Shown here: positions 17,772 through 27,227 of the stretch, piece by piece
Layout of the letters: every line of letters begins with the position of its first letter
Position numbering within the stretch: position 1 is the first letter of the stretch
Assembly: GCF_034471385.1 (NCBI RefSeq)
Contig: NZ_JARGYU010000001.1
Coordinates: 248,001 to 312,000, forward strand
From: Lyticum sinuosum
GTDB taxonomy: Bacteria > Pseudomonadota > Alphaproteobacteria > Rickettsiales > Midichloriaceae
Length of the DNA stretch: 64,000 nt
Direction: 5' to 3'
The notes under the pieces: generated by a model
The model's input: only the letters and a program-made list of their open reading frames with translations
Told to the model about the DNA's origin: nothing
Database searches by the model: none
Made by a program: the position numbers and the translations under genes

Positions 17772-18728
17772 ATGTATAAAATATTAATTTTCTCAGTAAT
17801 CTGTTTATTTATAATAATACCATCATTAAATGAAGTTTCAGCTCAAAGTACATTTAATAGAAATATTAATATCAATAAGAGTTCTCATACTAATAATGAT
17901 ATTACTAAAAATAAGAAATATGCTGCAATAGTTGTAGATACCAGTAGAAATTTAGTTCTATATAAAAAAAATGATAAAGCAAGAAGGTATCCTGCTTCTC
18001 TGACAAAAATTATGACTCTTTATATATTATTTGATGAGATAAAAAAAGGTAGAATAAAAATGAATTCACAGATATATGTATCACAATCTGCAAATTCTAT
18101 TCCACCAAGCAAATTACCTATTAAGGTTGGTGATTTTATAACAGTCGAAGATGCTATTTATGCTTTAATAATAAAATCAGCTAATAATATTAGTTATGCA
18201 ATTGCTGAAAAAGTTGCAGGTAGTGAATCTAAATTCGTTTTATTAATGAATAAAAAGGCCAAAGAATTAAAGATGTTTAATACTAATTTTGTTAATTCAC
18301 ATGGTTGGCATAATCCACATCAATACACAACGGCTTATGATATGGCTATATTAAGCATATCTTTACAAAAAGCACACCCTAAAAAATACAAGATGTTTTC
18401 TAAAAAAAGCTTTAAATTTAGAGGTCAAGTTATATCTACTCATAATAATGTATTAAAAGAATATCCAGGTGTTGATGGAATAAAAACAGGTTATATTATG
18501 CCTTCTGGATTTAATTTAATAACATCTGTTAAAAAAAATAATATAGGAACAATTATAGCTGTTGTGATGGGTGGTACAACACCTGTTCAACGTGATGAGC
18601 ATATGATAGAATTGATTAATACATCATATAAATTTATTGAAAAAAAATATAGGCCAATTTCTGATCCTAAATCAATATTTTTAGTTTCAAACCCTAAAAT
18701 AAAAATAAGGCAAAAAAAATTTGGATAG
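17772..18728 (+). CDS. dacA: D-alanyl-D-alanine carboxypeptidase (PBP5/6 type)
   Basis: A low-molecular-weight penicillin-binding protein that trims the terminal D-Ala from peptidoglycan stem peptides in the periplasm. It has an N-terminal signal peptide (residues 1-24, ending in SAQS), then the three active-site motifs: SLTK with the nucleophilic Ser (near 78), SANN (SxN), and GIKTGY (KTG). The chain ends about 60 residues after the transpeptidase core, so most of the beta-rich C-terminal domain of E. coli PBP5 and its membrane anchor is absent. Short forms occur in other alphaproteobacteria. The exact paralogue name (dacA, dacC or dacD) is arbitrary. Confidence 0.88.
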   Translation: MYKILIFSVICLFIIIPSLNEVSAQSTFNRNININKSSHTNNDITKNKKYAAIVVDTSRNLVLYKKNDKARRYPASLTKIMTLYILFDEIKKGRIKMNSQIYVSQSANSIPPSKLPIKVGDFITVEDAIYALIIKSANNISYAIAEKVAGSESKFVLLMNKKAKELKMFNTNFVNSHGWHNPHQYTTAYDMAILSISLQKAHPKKYKMFSKKSFKFRGQVISTHNNVLKEYPGVDGIKTGYIMPSGFNLITSVKKNNIGTIIAVVMGGTTPVQRDEHMIELINTSYKFIEKKYRPISDPKSIFLVSNPKIKIRQKKFG

Positions 18729-18875
18729 ATACTAAAATTCTTTTAAATAACACTAAATATATAAAAAATAGTTATTTAAACTAATATAAAATATAATATT
18801 TTACTTAATATTTTTAATTATAATTATAATTATAGGATTAAGTTATCAAAATGATTAATTAAGATTTACAATTAT

Positions 18876-20141
18876 ATGGTCATTAAAAAGCGGGATAATC
18901 AGGTAACTGTACTTGATATAGGAACTAGTAAAATAGCATGTATTAATGCAACAATTTTATCTAGTGGTTCATTTGAAATAATGGGTGTAGGATATTGCGG
19001 TGCACAAGGTATTCGTAGTGGAATTATAGTAGATTTAAATGAAGCAGCAGATTGTATTTACAAAGCAATGAGTTTAGCTGAAGATTCTTCATATACACCA
19101 ATAAAAAATCTTTATATATCAATATCACCAAGTTTATTATTTTCTCAGAAGAGTATATTAGATGTAAATATAATGGGGAATGAAATAGTAGAAAAAACTT
19201 TACATGAAATGGTATTATCAGCAATAGAATCTTTTAATAAACAAAATAGTCAGATTATTCATACTTTTTTATACAATTATAAAATTGACGGAAAGAGTGT
19301 TGTATCTCCATTAGGTCTTTTTGGTGATAAATGTGAATGTACTATGAATATTATATCTACAAAAATTAATAATTTATTAACTTATCGTAATTGTTTAGAA
19401 AGATATAAAAAAGTTGATATAAAGCAATACTTAGCTAGTAATTATGCTATGTGTTTAGCAATATTACTACCTAATGAAATTAAAACTGGAGCAATTCTCA
19501 TAGATTTTGGAGCTGGAACAACTAGTTTAACTGTTTTTGAAAATGGAAGCATCACGTATTGTGATAGTATTCCACTCGGAGGAAATAGTATTACTAATGA
19601 TTTATCTATCTGTTTAGGAATCAGTATGGAAGAAGCAGAAAGAATCAAAAATTTATATGGTGGAATATCTATAGTAGAAAATGATAATAAAGAAAAAATT
19701 TTAATAAACTCTATTGATAATGATAAAAGTAACGAAAATATAGAATATATTTTACGTTCTGATGTAGTATCAATAATGAAAGCGCGTACTGAAGAAATAT
19801 TTGATATACTTTTAAAAAGATTACCTGATCAAGATGTTACAAATAATAAAAAAATTGTTCTAACTGGAGGTAGTTCTCGAATTCAGGGAACTATAGAATT
19901 TTTAAGTGAAATATTTTATAGTAATGTTAGACATGGGTATCCATATTTAATTGATTCATTAGATCAAGCTGTAAATTTAGAGTTAAGTGTTGTATTAGGA
20001 ATGTTAATTCATATTGTGGATCAGGGAAATACTTATAATGATAAAAGAAATTATAATAATAATGAAAATAACTTACATAATCAAAAAGAATTAACTTTTT
20101 GGAAAAAAATAAAAGATTATTTTATAAAAAAACAATTATAA
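18876..20141 (+). CDS. ftsA: Cell-division protein FtsA
   Basis: FtsA is the actin-like ATPase that tethers FtsZ filaments to the membrane and recruits later divisome proteins. Motifs: phosphate-1 VLDIGTSKIACI (about 12-23), the 1C-domain start GIRSGIIVDLNEAADCI, phosphate-2 LIDFGAGTTSLTVF, IPLGGNSITNDLS, and the adenosine motif VLTGGSSRIQG. The C-terminus ends in a basic amphipathic helix, WKKIKDYFIKKQ, the membrane-targeting sequence, after an Asn-rich linker. Neither ftsQ nor ftsZ flanks it, so the usual dcw cluster is dispersed; tilS follows after 66 bp that contain a short 15-bp A/T tandem repeat. Confidence 0.94.
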   Translation: MVIKKRDNQVTVLDIGTSKIACINATILSSGSFEIMGVGYCGAQGIRSGIIVDLNEAADCIYKAMSLAEDSSYTPIKNLYISISPSLLFSQKSILDVNIMGNEIVEKTLHEMVLSAIESFNKQNSQIIHTFLYNYKIDGKSVVSPLGLFGDKCECTMNIISTKINNLLTYRNCLERYKKVDIKQYLASNYAMCLAILLPNEIKTGAILIDFGAGTTSLTVFENGSITYCDSIPLGGNSITNDLSICLGISMEEAERIKNLYGGISIVENDNKEKILINSIDNDKSNENIEYILRSDVVSIMKARTEEIFDILLKRLPDQDVTNNKKIVLTGGSSRIQGTIEFLSEIFYSNVRHGYPYLIDSLDQAVNLELSVVLGMLIHIVDQGNTYNDKRNYNNNENNLHNQKELTFWKKIKDYFIKKQL

Positions 20142-20207
20142 AAATAAATTTATAAAAATAAATTTATAAAAATAAATAAAACCATTATATATTTAAATAC
20201 CTAGAGT

Positions 20208-22265
20208 ATGAGTAATAATGATTTAATTAAAGGTTTTGATGATAAATTTAAAAATAATTTTTTTTCTTTTTTAGAAGAAATTATATATGAGCTTTTTAAT
20301 AGAAAAAATCATTTTATAAGAACATTTTTTAATAATTTTAATATTTCTTCATTTAATATAAAAAATGAGATAAATAAAATTACTTTTGCAATTGCACTAT
20401 CTGGTGGATCAGATAGTATGTGTTTATTATCATTACTCCATACTTTATCTATTGAATATCAATTCAAAATAATTCCTATAATTATAAATCATAATCTTAG
20501 ACCTGAATCAGAAAAAGAGGCATTTTTTATAAAAGATTATGTAAAAAAGTATTTCAATATAGAGACTGAGATTTTACTGTGGGATAATAATAAAAGTATA
20601 GTAAAATCTAATATAATGGCAAAAGCAAGAAAAGCTAGATATGATCTATTATCTGAGTATTGTAGTAATAACAACATTAATTTTTTATGTACAGCGCATC
20701 ATTTAGGAGATCAATCTGAAACTATATTTCAGAGAATTATTTTTGGAACTGGAATAAATGGATTAAAAGGAATTCTCCCATGGATGGAATGGAATACAAA
20801 TGATTATAATAATGATATATGCAATCATAATAATAAACTACATCAAGAAGAAGAGATTATTAATCTATTTAAAATAGATAATAATTATGAAAAAAATGAT
20901 AATAAAAATACGAAAAACTCTAATCAATCTAATAATAATAAAAAAATTATAGTAATAAGACCAATTCTTTCTTGGAAAAAATCTGATATAATAAAATATC
21001 TTAAACTTAAAGATATATCTTGGGTTGAAGATAGTAGCAATGAAAATATTCGCTATGATCGCGTTAAAGTAAGAAAATATATCAAAGATTTATCTGATAT
21101 AATGTCTATTGATAATGATTCTTTACAACTAAAAATAGCATCTTTAGCGAATAAAGCATATCGAATTAGCAATTTTTTAGATGATATTGTTAATAATTCT
21201 TTTATAAAAATATGTCATTTAGGTATAAATTATGAGTTAGAGATTAATCTAAATGATTTTTATAATCTTCATCCAGAAGTTGCAATAAAATTGCTTTTTA
21301 AGTGTTTTAATATCATGTCGAATTCATTGTGTAATAAACGTTTGACATCAGAAACATTGATATCATTATATAATAATATAATGTACTATTATGCAAAAAA
21401 CAAAAATAAATATAATTATTATAATATAAATAATATTATTAATATTAAAAAAGCTTTTACATTAAAAAATTGCTATCTTTTTATAAAAAAAGATAAAATA
21501 TTTATTACAAGAGAAGTAAATAGTAAAGTATCAAATAATAAATCTAGATCATTTTTACCAATTAATATTCCAAAAAATATTCAGGAAGAAGAAGTTATTT
21601 GGGATAATTTTTTCAAAATAAACTTAATAAAAAATTCAGATAGTATAAAAAATATTGATAATAATAGTAATTTTACAAATATTTCAATAAATTATACTAA
21701 TAAATTAGATTATGATCATAATTATTGTCATACTTATTATATAGGGTATTTAGATGAAAAAACATGGTCAATAGCACTTCCAACTATAAAATATATATTC
21801 TCAAATTTAATACATAAAAATCAGAATAATAATAAAAATAATTCTTCTATCTATAATAAACTATTAGAGGATAAAATAGAATCGAATGATAGATTAAATA
21901 TAAAACACGAGGAATGTTTTAAAATAAATCCAGATAAACATCTTATTACAGCAATACCATTTTTGTATATAAAATATAATGAAAAATATAATGAAGGTAA
22001 TATAAGTACTAATACATATAAAAAAATAAATATAGATTTATCAGGTTTTCAAGTAATACCTCCTTTATATTTTATAGGAAAATCTATATCTTTTATACTA
22101 AATCATTGTATATCAAATGATGAATATCATAATGATCATAAAAATTATAAATTTGATAATAATCAAATTATAGCCATTCCATTATTTTTTGGAGAAACAT
22201 GTATTAATATACTCGATCATAACATAATAATAAAATCCAGTTTATTACAAGAAATTATTTTTTGA
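20208..22265 (+). CDS. tilS: tRNA(Ile) lysidine synthase with large low-complexity insertions
   Basis: TilS attaches lysine to C34 of the tRNA-Ile with anticodon CAU so that it reads AUA. The PP-loop motif SGGSDS (near residue 65), NHNLRPES, NIMAKARKARYDLL, TAHHLGDQSET, and RPILSWKKSDI...SWVEDSSNE identify it. The enzyme is usually about 430 residues; this one is 685. Extra length comes from an N-terminal extension (~55), an Asn/Lys segment near 205-245 within the catalytic half, and long Asn-rich stretches after residue 400 in what should be the C-terminal tRNA-binding region, of which only a remnant (DLSGFQVIPPLYF) can be guessed. It is essential in most bacteria, so presumably it works despite the insertions. 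Confidence 0.9.
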   Translation: MSNNDLIKGFDDKFKNNFFSFLEEIIYELFNRKNHFIRTFFNNFNISSFNIKNEINKITFAIALSGGSDSMCLLSLLHTLSIEYQFKIIPIIINHNLRPESEKEAFFIKDYVKKYFNIETEILLWDNNKSIVKSNIMAKARKARYDLLSEYCSNNNINFLCTAHHLGDQSETIFQRIIFGTGINGLKGILPWMEWNTNDYNNDICNHNNKLHQEEEIINLFKIDNNYEKNDNKNTKNSNQSNNNKKIIVIRPILSWKKSDIIKYLKLKDISWVEDSSNENIRYDRVKVRKYIKDLSDIMSIDNDSLQLKIASLANKAYRISNFLDDIVNNSFIKICHLGINYELEINLNDFYNLHPEVAIKLLFKCFNIMSNSLCNKRLTSETLISLYNNIMYYYAKNKNKYNYYNINNIINIKKAFTLKNCYLFIKKDKIFITREVNSKVSNNKSRSFLPINIPKNIQEEEVIWDNFFKINLIKNSDSIKNIDNNSNFTNISINYTNKLDYDHNYCHTYYIGYLDEKTWSIALPTIKYIFSNLIHKNQNNNKNNSSIYNKLLEDKIESNDRLNIKHEECFKINPDKHLITAIPFLYIKYNEKYNEGNISTNTYKKINIDLSGFQVIPPLYFIGKSISFILNHCISNDEYHNDHKNYKFDNNQIIAIPLFFGETCINILDHNIIIKSSLLQEIIF

Positions 22266-22323
22266 TAATATATTTTTAATATTATATGTATAATTTTTAG
22301 AAAAATATATAATTATAATTATT

Positions 22324-23481
22324 TTAATTATCTGACCATAAATTTTTCATTTTTGAAAAAAAACTTTCTGATCTTGGTGAAGAATTTTTTTGCAAAGTTG
22401 CATCAAATTTTCTAAGTAAATTTTTTTGTTCTTCTGTTAGATTTGCTGGTATCTCTATTTGTGCAACAACATATAAGTCACCTCTAGAAGATGATTTCAT
22501 GATACTCATACCTTGATTTTTTATTTTAGTTTGTTGGCCATTTTGAATTCCAGCTGGTATATCTATTTTTATTTTTTTTCCATCTATTCCTGTAATTTCT
22601 ATACTTCCTCCAAGAGCAGCTGTTGTCATCTTTATAGGTACATTACAAAATAAATTATGTTCATCTCTTTCATATAAAGAGTGAGGCTTTACATTAACAA
22701 ATACATATAAATCACCAGAAGGGCCTGATCTTAATCCAGCTTCACCTTCTCCTGATAATTTTATTTTAGATCCATTTTGAACTCCTGCTGGAATAGTTAC
22801 ATTCAACATTTTATTTTTTTTAACTCTACTTTCTCCTTTACATGTTATACAAGGATCTTTTATTGAAGAACCACTTCCATTACAGTAATGACAAGTTTTT
22901 TCTACTATAAAAAATCCCTGTTGTTCTCTAATACGACCTGCTCCATCGCATTTTATACAATTAATAATATTAGTGGTACCATTTTTACCACCAGTTCCAT
23001 TACATGAATCACATTTAGCAGCAGCAGCATATTTTACTGTGTGTTTTGTACCATGGAAAGCTTCTTCTAAACTAATTGTCGTATCATATCGAAGATCTGC
23101 TCCTTTCTGAGCAACATTCTTTTTATTTTGTGCAGATTTCCGATTTGTACCCATGAAATCACCAAATATATCTCCAAAAAGATCAGAAAAATCAGAAAAA
23201 TCTCCTGTGGAATAGTGATTACCTTGACCAGGACCTGCTGCTCCTCCTCCAGAAGTATATCTTTGATGTCCATATGAATCATATTGAGCCCGTTTTTGTT
23301 GATCTTTTAATGTTTCATATGCTTCGTTGATTTTTTTAAATTTTTCTTCAGCTGTTTTATCCCCTTTATTACGATCTGGATGATATTTTAGTGCTTGTTT
23401 ACGAAAAGCTTTTTTAATATCACTATCACTAGCTGATTTATTAACACCTAAAATTTTATAAAAATCTTCTTCGTTACTCAT
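22324..23481 (-). CDS. dnaJ: Chaperone DnaJ
   Basis: DnaJ is the Hsp40 co-chaperone that stimulates DnaK. The J domain (residues 5-70) has the HPD motif in KYHPDRNKG. A Gly-rich linker (~75-115) follows, then the zinc-finger region with four CxxC repeats (CDSCNGTG, CIKCDGAG, CHYCNGSG, CITCKGES; the last lacks the usual final Gly), and the C-terminal substrate-binding domains (VTIPAGVQNGSKIKLSGEG). Length (385) is normal, and unlike many neighbours it has no Asn-rich insertion. dnaK is not adjacent. Confidence 0.97.
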   Translation of the reverse strand: MSNEEDFYKILGVNKSASDSDIKKAFRKQALKYHPDRNKGDKTAEEKFKKINEAYETLKDQQKRAQYDSYGHQRYTSGGGAAGPGQGNHYSTGDFSDFSDLFGDIFGDFMGTNRKSAQNKKNVAQKGADLRYDTTISLEEAFHGTKHTVKYAAAAKCDSCNGTGGKNGTTNIINCIKCDGAGRIREQQGFFIVEKTCHYCNGSGSSIKDPCITCKGESRVKKNKMLNVTIPAGVQNGSKIKLSGEGEAGLRSGPSGDLYVFVNVKPHSLYERDEHNLFCNVPIKMTTAALGGSIEITGIDGKKIKIDIPAGIQNGQQTKIKNQGMSIMKSSSRGDLYVVAQIEIPANLTEEQKNLLRKFDATLQKNSSPRSESFFSKMKNLWSDN

Positions 23482-23876
23482 TGTTTTATTATATTTACTG
23501 CTACAGGTTTATTATTACAACATCATTATTACTCAATCATTATATAATATATGTCGATTATATGTTTTATCAAGGATAATAAAATTAATTTTTATAGAAT
23601 AATTTTATAATCATTTTTCATTTTATCACTTTTTCTGAGTATAATTTTATATATATTTTAGATTTAGTAATATTAAATTTTAACTTAAAATTGAATAAAT
23701 TTTTCTTACTACTTATAATATTAATATAATAAAATTATTATATTTATGATTATTATTTATATATAAAAACATGCAATCTATTTATATAATTTGATAATTT
23801 AAGTAAATTTATAAATTTTAATCTTAATAAATATTATTTAATCTAAAAATCACACTTATTAAATAAATATTGTATA
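23482..23876. other. Intergenic region between ubiE and dnaJ
   Basis: About 395 bp of A/T-rich sequence between two minus-strand genes. It should carry the dnaJ promoter, but I cannot pick a convincing sigma-70 or sigma-32 site and see no gene or RNA. Confidence 0.5.
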
Positions 23877-24581
23877 TTATTTATAACAACTAAAAATATT
23901 TGCAACATGTGGTATTGTTTTTTCAACCATAATTTTATTAAATCCAGAATTTTGTAAAATATCTATAAATTTATTAGTCTCAGGAAATGTATTAATACTA
24001 TCTGAAAGATATTTATATGCTTTATAATTATGTGCAACAAATTTTCCTAAAAAAGGAATAAAATTATTAAGATAAGATTTATAAATCCCACCTAATATTG
24101 TGCTTTTTGGTGGGCAAAACTCTAAACAGACAAATTGACCATCTTCATCTAAAATTCTATGTATATTTTTAAGTACTAATGATATATTAGTCATATTTCT
24201 TATTCCAAAAAACATTGTACAATGAGTAAATTCTCCATCGACAAAATTATCCATTTCTTCTGCATCTTGTTGTATCCATTTTATATATTTTATATATTTA
24301 CTATTATGACTCTTTAAATCTTTATCTTTTCCAACATTTATCATATCTTGATTAATATCAGCAACTGTTACATCTGTAGCACCACGATTGACGAGAATTC
24401 TGGCAACATCTCCAGTACCACCAGCAAGATCTATAATTTTATTATCTTTATGATGCAAGCGAATACAATTTGCTGCTTTTTTTTTCCAATACCTATGAAA
24501 TCCAAAACTCATCAAGTCATTCATTAAATCGTATTTATTTGCTACTTCACTAAAAATATTTTGAACAAAAAATTTTTTCAT
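23877..24581 (-). CDS. ubiE: Ubiquinone/menaquinone biosynthesis C-methyltransferase UbiE
   Basis: UbiE C-methylates the quinone ring in ubiquinone synthesis (and menaquinone where present). Diagnostic motifs are VANKYDLMNDLMSFGFHRYWK at the N-terminus, the SAM-binding IIDLAGGTGDVAR, DINQDMINVG, FGIRNM, LEFCPP, and the C-terminal AYKYLSDSINTFP. Length 234 is typical and there is no insertion. As a strictly respiratory intracellular lineage would have only ubiquinone, the ubiquinone role is most likely. Confidence 0.95.
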   Translation of the reverse strand: MKKFFVQNIFSEVANKYDLMNDLMSFGFHRYWKKKAANCIRLHHKDNKIIDLAGGTGDVARILVNRGATDVTVADINQDMINVGKDKDLKSHNSKYIKYIKWIQQDAEEMDNFVDGEFTHCTMFFGIRNMTNISLVLKNIHRILDEDGQFVCLEFCPPKSTILGGIYKSYLNNFIPFLGKFVAHNYKAYKYLSDSINTFPETNKFIDILQNSGFNKIMVEKTIPHVANIFSCYK

Positions 24582-24682
24582 TTTTTTATTGTATTAATTT
24601 TAATTGTATGAATTTATATAAATATTTTATTTATTAATTAATTTTATTATGAAGAATCGTAGTTTTCTCCTTGGAATTCTAA

Positions 24683-24692
24683 TTTTTTTTTT
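24683..24692 (+). other. T10 tract that breaks the natural start of ftsB
   Basis: An ATG at 24649 begins a frame encoding KNRSFLLGILIFF and runs into a TGA directly after the T10 tract at 24683-24692. With one more T (11) this frame would continue into the annotated ftsB frame and complete a roughly 20-residue membrane helix, which FtsB needs. As written, translation must start at the ATG at 24693, leaving only half a helix. Confidence 0.7.
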
Positions 24693-24947
24693 ATGAGTAC
24701 ATATTTTATATATCATTTATATCACGGTAATAATGGGTTTATTGCTGCACAGATATTAAATGAAAATTTAATAAAAAAGCAACAAATATTAAAAAAATTA
24801 GATAATAAAATTTTAATTTTAAGAAAAAAAATAGAATTATTAAAAGATAATAAACAAAATAATGATTTTATAGATGAATTAGCAAGAAAATATTTTATGG
24901 TAGGAGAAATTGATGAAAATCTTTTAATTATAACTATTGATGATTAA
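24693..24947 (+). CDS. ftsB: FtsB/DivIC-type septum formation initiator, start disrupted
   Basis: FtsB is a small bitopic divisome protein that forms a coiled coil with FtsL and FtsQ. The 84-residue product begins in the second half of a hydrophobic segment (STYFIYHLYHGNNGFIAA), followed by a heptad-patterned coiled coil (about 25-55) and the family's C-terminal block FIDELARKYFMVGEIDENLLII, where alphaproteobacterial FtsB has LDERARELLGYA. The expected N-terminal half of the membrane helix is encoded immediately upstream from an ATG at 24649, one frame out across a T10 tract. ftsL and ftsI are at 43.5-45.8 kb and ftsA at 18.9 kb. Confidence 0.78.
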   Translation: MSTYFIYHLYHGNNGFIAAQILNENLIKKQQILKKLDNKILILRKKIELLKDNKQNNDFIDELARKYFMVGEIDENLLIITIDD

Positions 24948-25021
24948 AATTAAATTTTTAATTATTTTTATTCTTAATTACTTAATATATTAAAAAGTTA
25001 TATTAATTATATATATATTTA

Positions 25022-26869
25022 CTAATATTTTCTTTTTAGAATAAATTCTTTTACATCCTGTGGAATCCAATGAATATGATCTATAATCATTTTAAATTTA
25101 TTAGCTTGTATTAAACGGAGTATTCCTATTGCAGCTCTTCTAAGAGCATATGGGTCTTTAGATCCTGTTGGTTTTATTCCAATTTTAAAAAATTCTATTA
25201 TTGTATCTAATTTATCAGCTATAGCTAAAATTCCTGTTACTGGAGAAATTTTAATATCATCAGATATTCCTTGTGGTTTATAATGATTAGTAATAGCATG
25301 ACATACTACTTCTGATTTCCCAGAATATCTAGCATAATGTCCACCTATAATACCTTGTAATTCTGGAAATTCCTTAACAATATTACTTGCTAAATCTGCT
25401 TTACATAAATCAATAGCTTCATCAAGCTGTTGAGACATAATTTCCATACATGAAGATTTATATTCTGTATTATTTCTTGTATTACTACAATATAATAATG
25501 GATTTTGATTTTTTTTGGAAGAATTTTCGTCGGAAGAATTTTCGTCGGAAGAATTTTCATTGAAAGAATTTTCGTCGGAAGAATTTTCATTGAAAGAATT
25601 TTCGTCGGAAGAATTTTCATCAGAAGAATTTTCATTGGAATTTTTATCATCTTTTTCAAAATATTCTTCAATAGTTGAATTGGATTCTGTGTTGTCTATA
25701 TTGTCTATAATATTGTATATAGTAGAATGTTTTCCATATTCAATATATAATAATTTTTGAGCAATTTCTTTGATTCTTATTATTTTTTCTTCTATATTTC
25801 CTATTTTTTCATGAAATATGATATTTTTTAATTTTTTCTTATAATTTTCTAACCCAAAATTTATATCTTGCTGCCAAAAAAATTGAGCGTCATTAAGACG
25901 AGCATTTAGTACTTTTTGATTTCCTCTTATACATAGTCTATTATCATTTATTATTTTATCTGTAACAAAAATAAAATATGGAGCTATTTCTCCTTTATTA
26001 TTTTCGAGTAAGATATATTTTTGATGATAACGGGCTGATGTTATTAAAATTTCTTTAGGCATTTGAATAAATTCTTTTGGTATTTCTCCATACATTAAAT
26101 ATGGCCATTCAACCATATCTGCGATTTCTTGAATTAAAATATCATCTTCTATTATTTCAAGTTGTAAAGAAGAAGCTATTTTTTTAGCACCATCATAAAT
26201 TATTTTATAACGATCATCTCTTTTTAGTAAAACTTGAGAATTATATAAAAAAGATGTATAATTACTTGCGTTTTCTAAAAATAACTGTTCATTCTTATAA
26301 AATTTATTACCATAAGTTATTCTATCTGATTTTATATGACCAAAATTAATATCAATCACTCTATTATCAAGGAGAGCTAAAATTGATGTTATAGGTCTAA
26401 TCCATTTTGTACCAGTAACTTCCCATCTCATTGTTTTAGGCCATTTTATAGATGTTAGAGAATATTCTATAGATTCAGCTAATGCATCTATTAAAGTTAT
26501 TTTTTTTGTTTCTTCTATGTAATAATATATTCCATCTTTTATAATTAATTGGTTTTCATTTATATTATGACTTTTCATAAACCCAATTAACATTGAAGTA
26601 TCAGATTTAATTTTTGGCCCTTTGTGTAAAACAATTTGTGTTTCAGATTCGTTATCTATTTTACTTAATATATCTAAATCTTCTATCACAAAACTAATAC
26701 GACGTGGTGTTGAATAATATTGATATTTTGCTTTATGTAAAATAATTTCATATATTTTAAATTTACCTCTGAAAAATTTTATAAAATTACTTAATAATTG
26801 ATCAGCAGATGTTTCCTGGATGAAACATGGCATTTCTAATGATGCAATTTCTAATGTTAATGTACTCAT
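25022..26869 (-). CDS. glyS: Glycyl-tRNA synthetase beta subunit, C-terminally truncated
   Basis: GlyS is the tRNA-binding beta subunit of the alpha2-beta2 bacterial GlyRS; glyQ is not in the window. The N-terminal region is canonical (EIASLEMPCFIQ, PTRR-like STPRRISF, WPKTMRWEVTGTKWIRPI, MVEWPYLMYGEIP, LNARLNDAQFFW), and the HD-derived domain is marked by IGGHYARYSGKSE and GILAIADKLDTI. The protein ends shortly after DPYALRRAAIGILRLI. In the family about 130-200 further residues follow, including the C-terminal anticodon-recognition domain. Length is 615 only because ~90 residues of acidic, Ser/Asn-rich sequence with an SSDEN/SFNEN repeat are inserted near residue 400. There is no room downstream for the missing part, since ftsB lies 74 bp away on the other strand. 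Confidence 0.9.
   Translation of the reverse strand: MSTLTLEIASLEMPCFIQETSADQLLSNFIKFFRGKFKIYEIILHKAKYQYYSTPRRISFVIEDLDILSKIDNESETQIVLHKGPKIKSDTSMLIGFMKSHNINENQLIIKDGIYYYIEETKKITLIDALAESIEYSLTSIKWPKTMRWEVTGTKWIRPITSILALLDNRVIDINFGHIKSDRITYGNKFYKNEQLFLENASNYTSFLYNSQVLLKRDDRYKIIYDGAKKIASSLQLEIIEDDILIQEIADMVEWPYLMYGEIPKEFIQMPKEILITSARYHQKYILLENNKGEIAPYFIFVTDKIINDNRLCIRGNQKVLNARLNDAQFFWQQDINFGLENYKKKLKNIIFHEKIGNIEEKIIRIKEIAQKLLYIEYGKHSTIYNIIDNIDNTESNSTIEEYFEKDDKNSNENSSDENSSDENSFNENSSDENSFNENSSDENSSDENSSKKNQNPLLYCSNTRNNTEYKSSCMEIMSQQLDEAIDLCKADLASNIVKEFPELQGIIGGHYARYSGKSEVVCHAITNHYKPQGISDDIKISPVTGILAIADKLDTIIEFFKIGIKPTGSKDPYALRRAAIGILRLIQANKFKMIIDHIHWIPQDVKEFILKRKY
25517..25641. repeat. 15-bp minisatellite inside glyS (about 8 copies)
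   Basis: Eight units with the core GAATTTTC recur every 15 bp (25521, 25536, 25551 and so on to 25626), with a partial 30-bp higher-order pattern. On the minus strand they encode alternating SSDEN and SFNEN pentapeptides inside GlyS. Because the period is a multiple of three, copy changes keep the frame. Both strands appear open here, which produces spurious reading frames. Confidence 0.93.
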
Positions 26870-27227
26870 TATTTAAAAATGTATATTTTTAGTATATAAA
26901 GTTAAATTATATTTTAAATATATAAAAAACAAAAATATATTATTAAAGATTTATTAAAAAATAAAAATTTTAGTTTCGTATTCTAATTTTAATATTTATA
27001 TTATTTTGAATTTTTTATCTAGTTAATAAAATATATTATTTAATTATTTTTTTATTTTTAAATGAATTTTTATTTTTTACTGTGAAACTTGTAAAAGAAT
27101 GTATGGTTTGTTATTTTAAAAAAATTATCATTATTAATAACAATTAGTAAAAAAGCTAAATCAAATTATTATTAAATACTAATAAAATAACTAAAATAAA
27201 TATTAACTAAAATAAATAATTACAGTT
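26870..27227. other. Divergent intergenic region between glyS and obgE
   Basis: About 360 bp that must hold both outward promoters. I see no gene, RNA or clear box motif in it. Confidence 0.5.

Noticed and set aside
25390..25760. Open frames on both strands over the glyS repeat
   Set aside because: They arise from the 15-bp minisatellite, which is stop-free in several frames; GlyS in the minus frame is the conserved reading.
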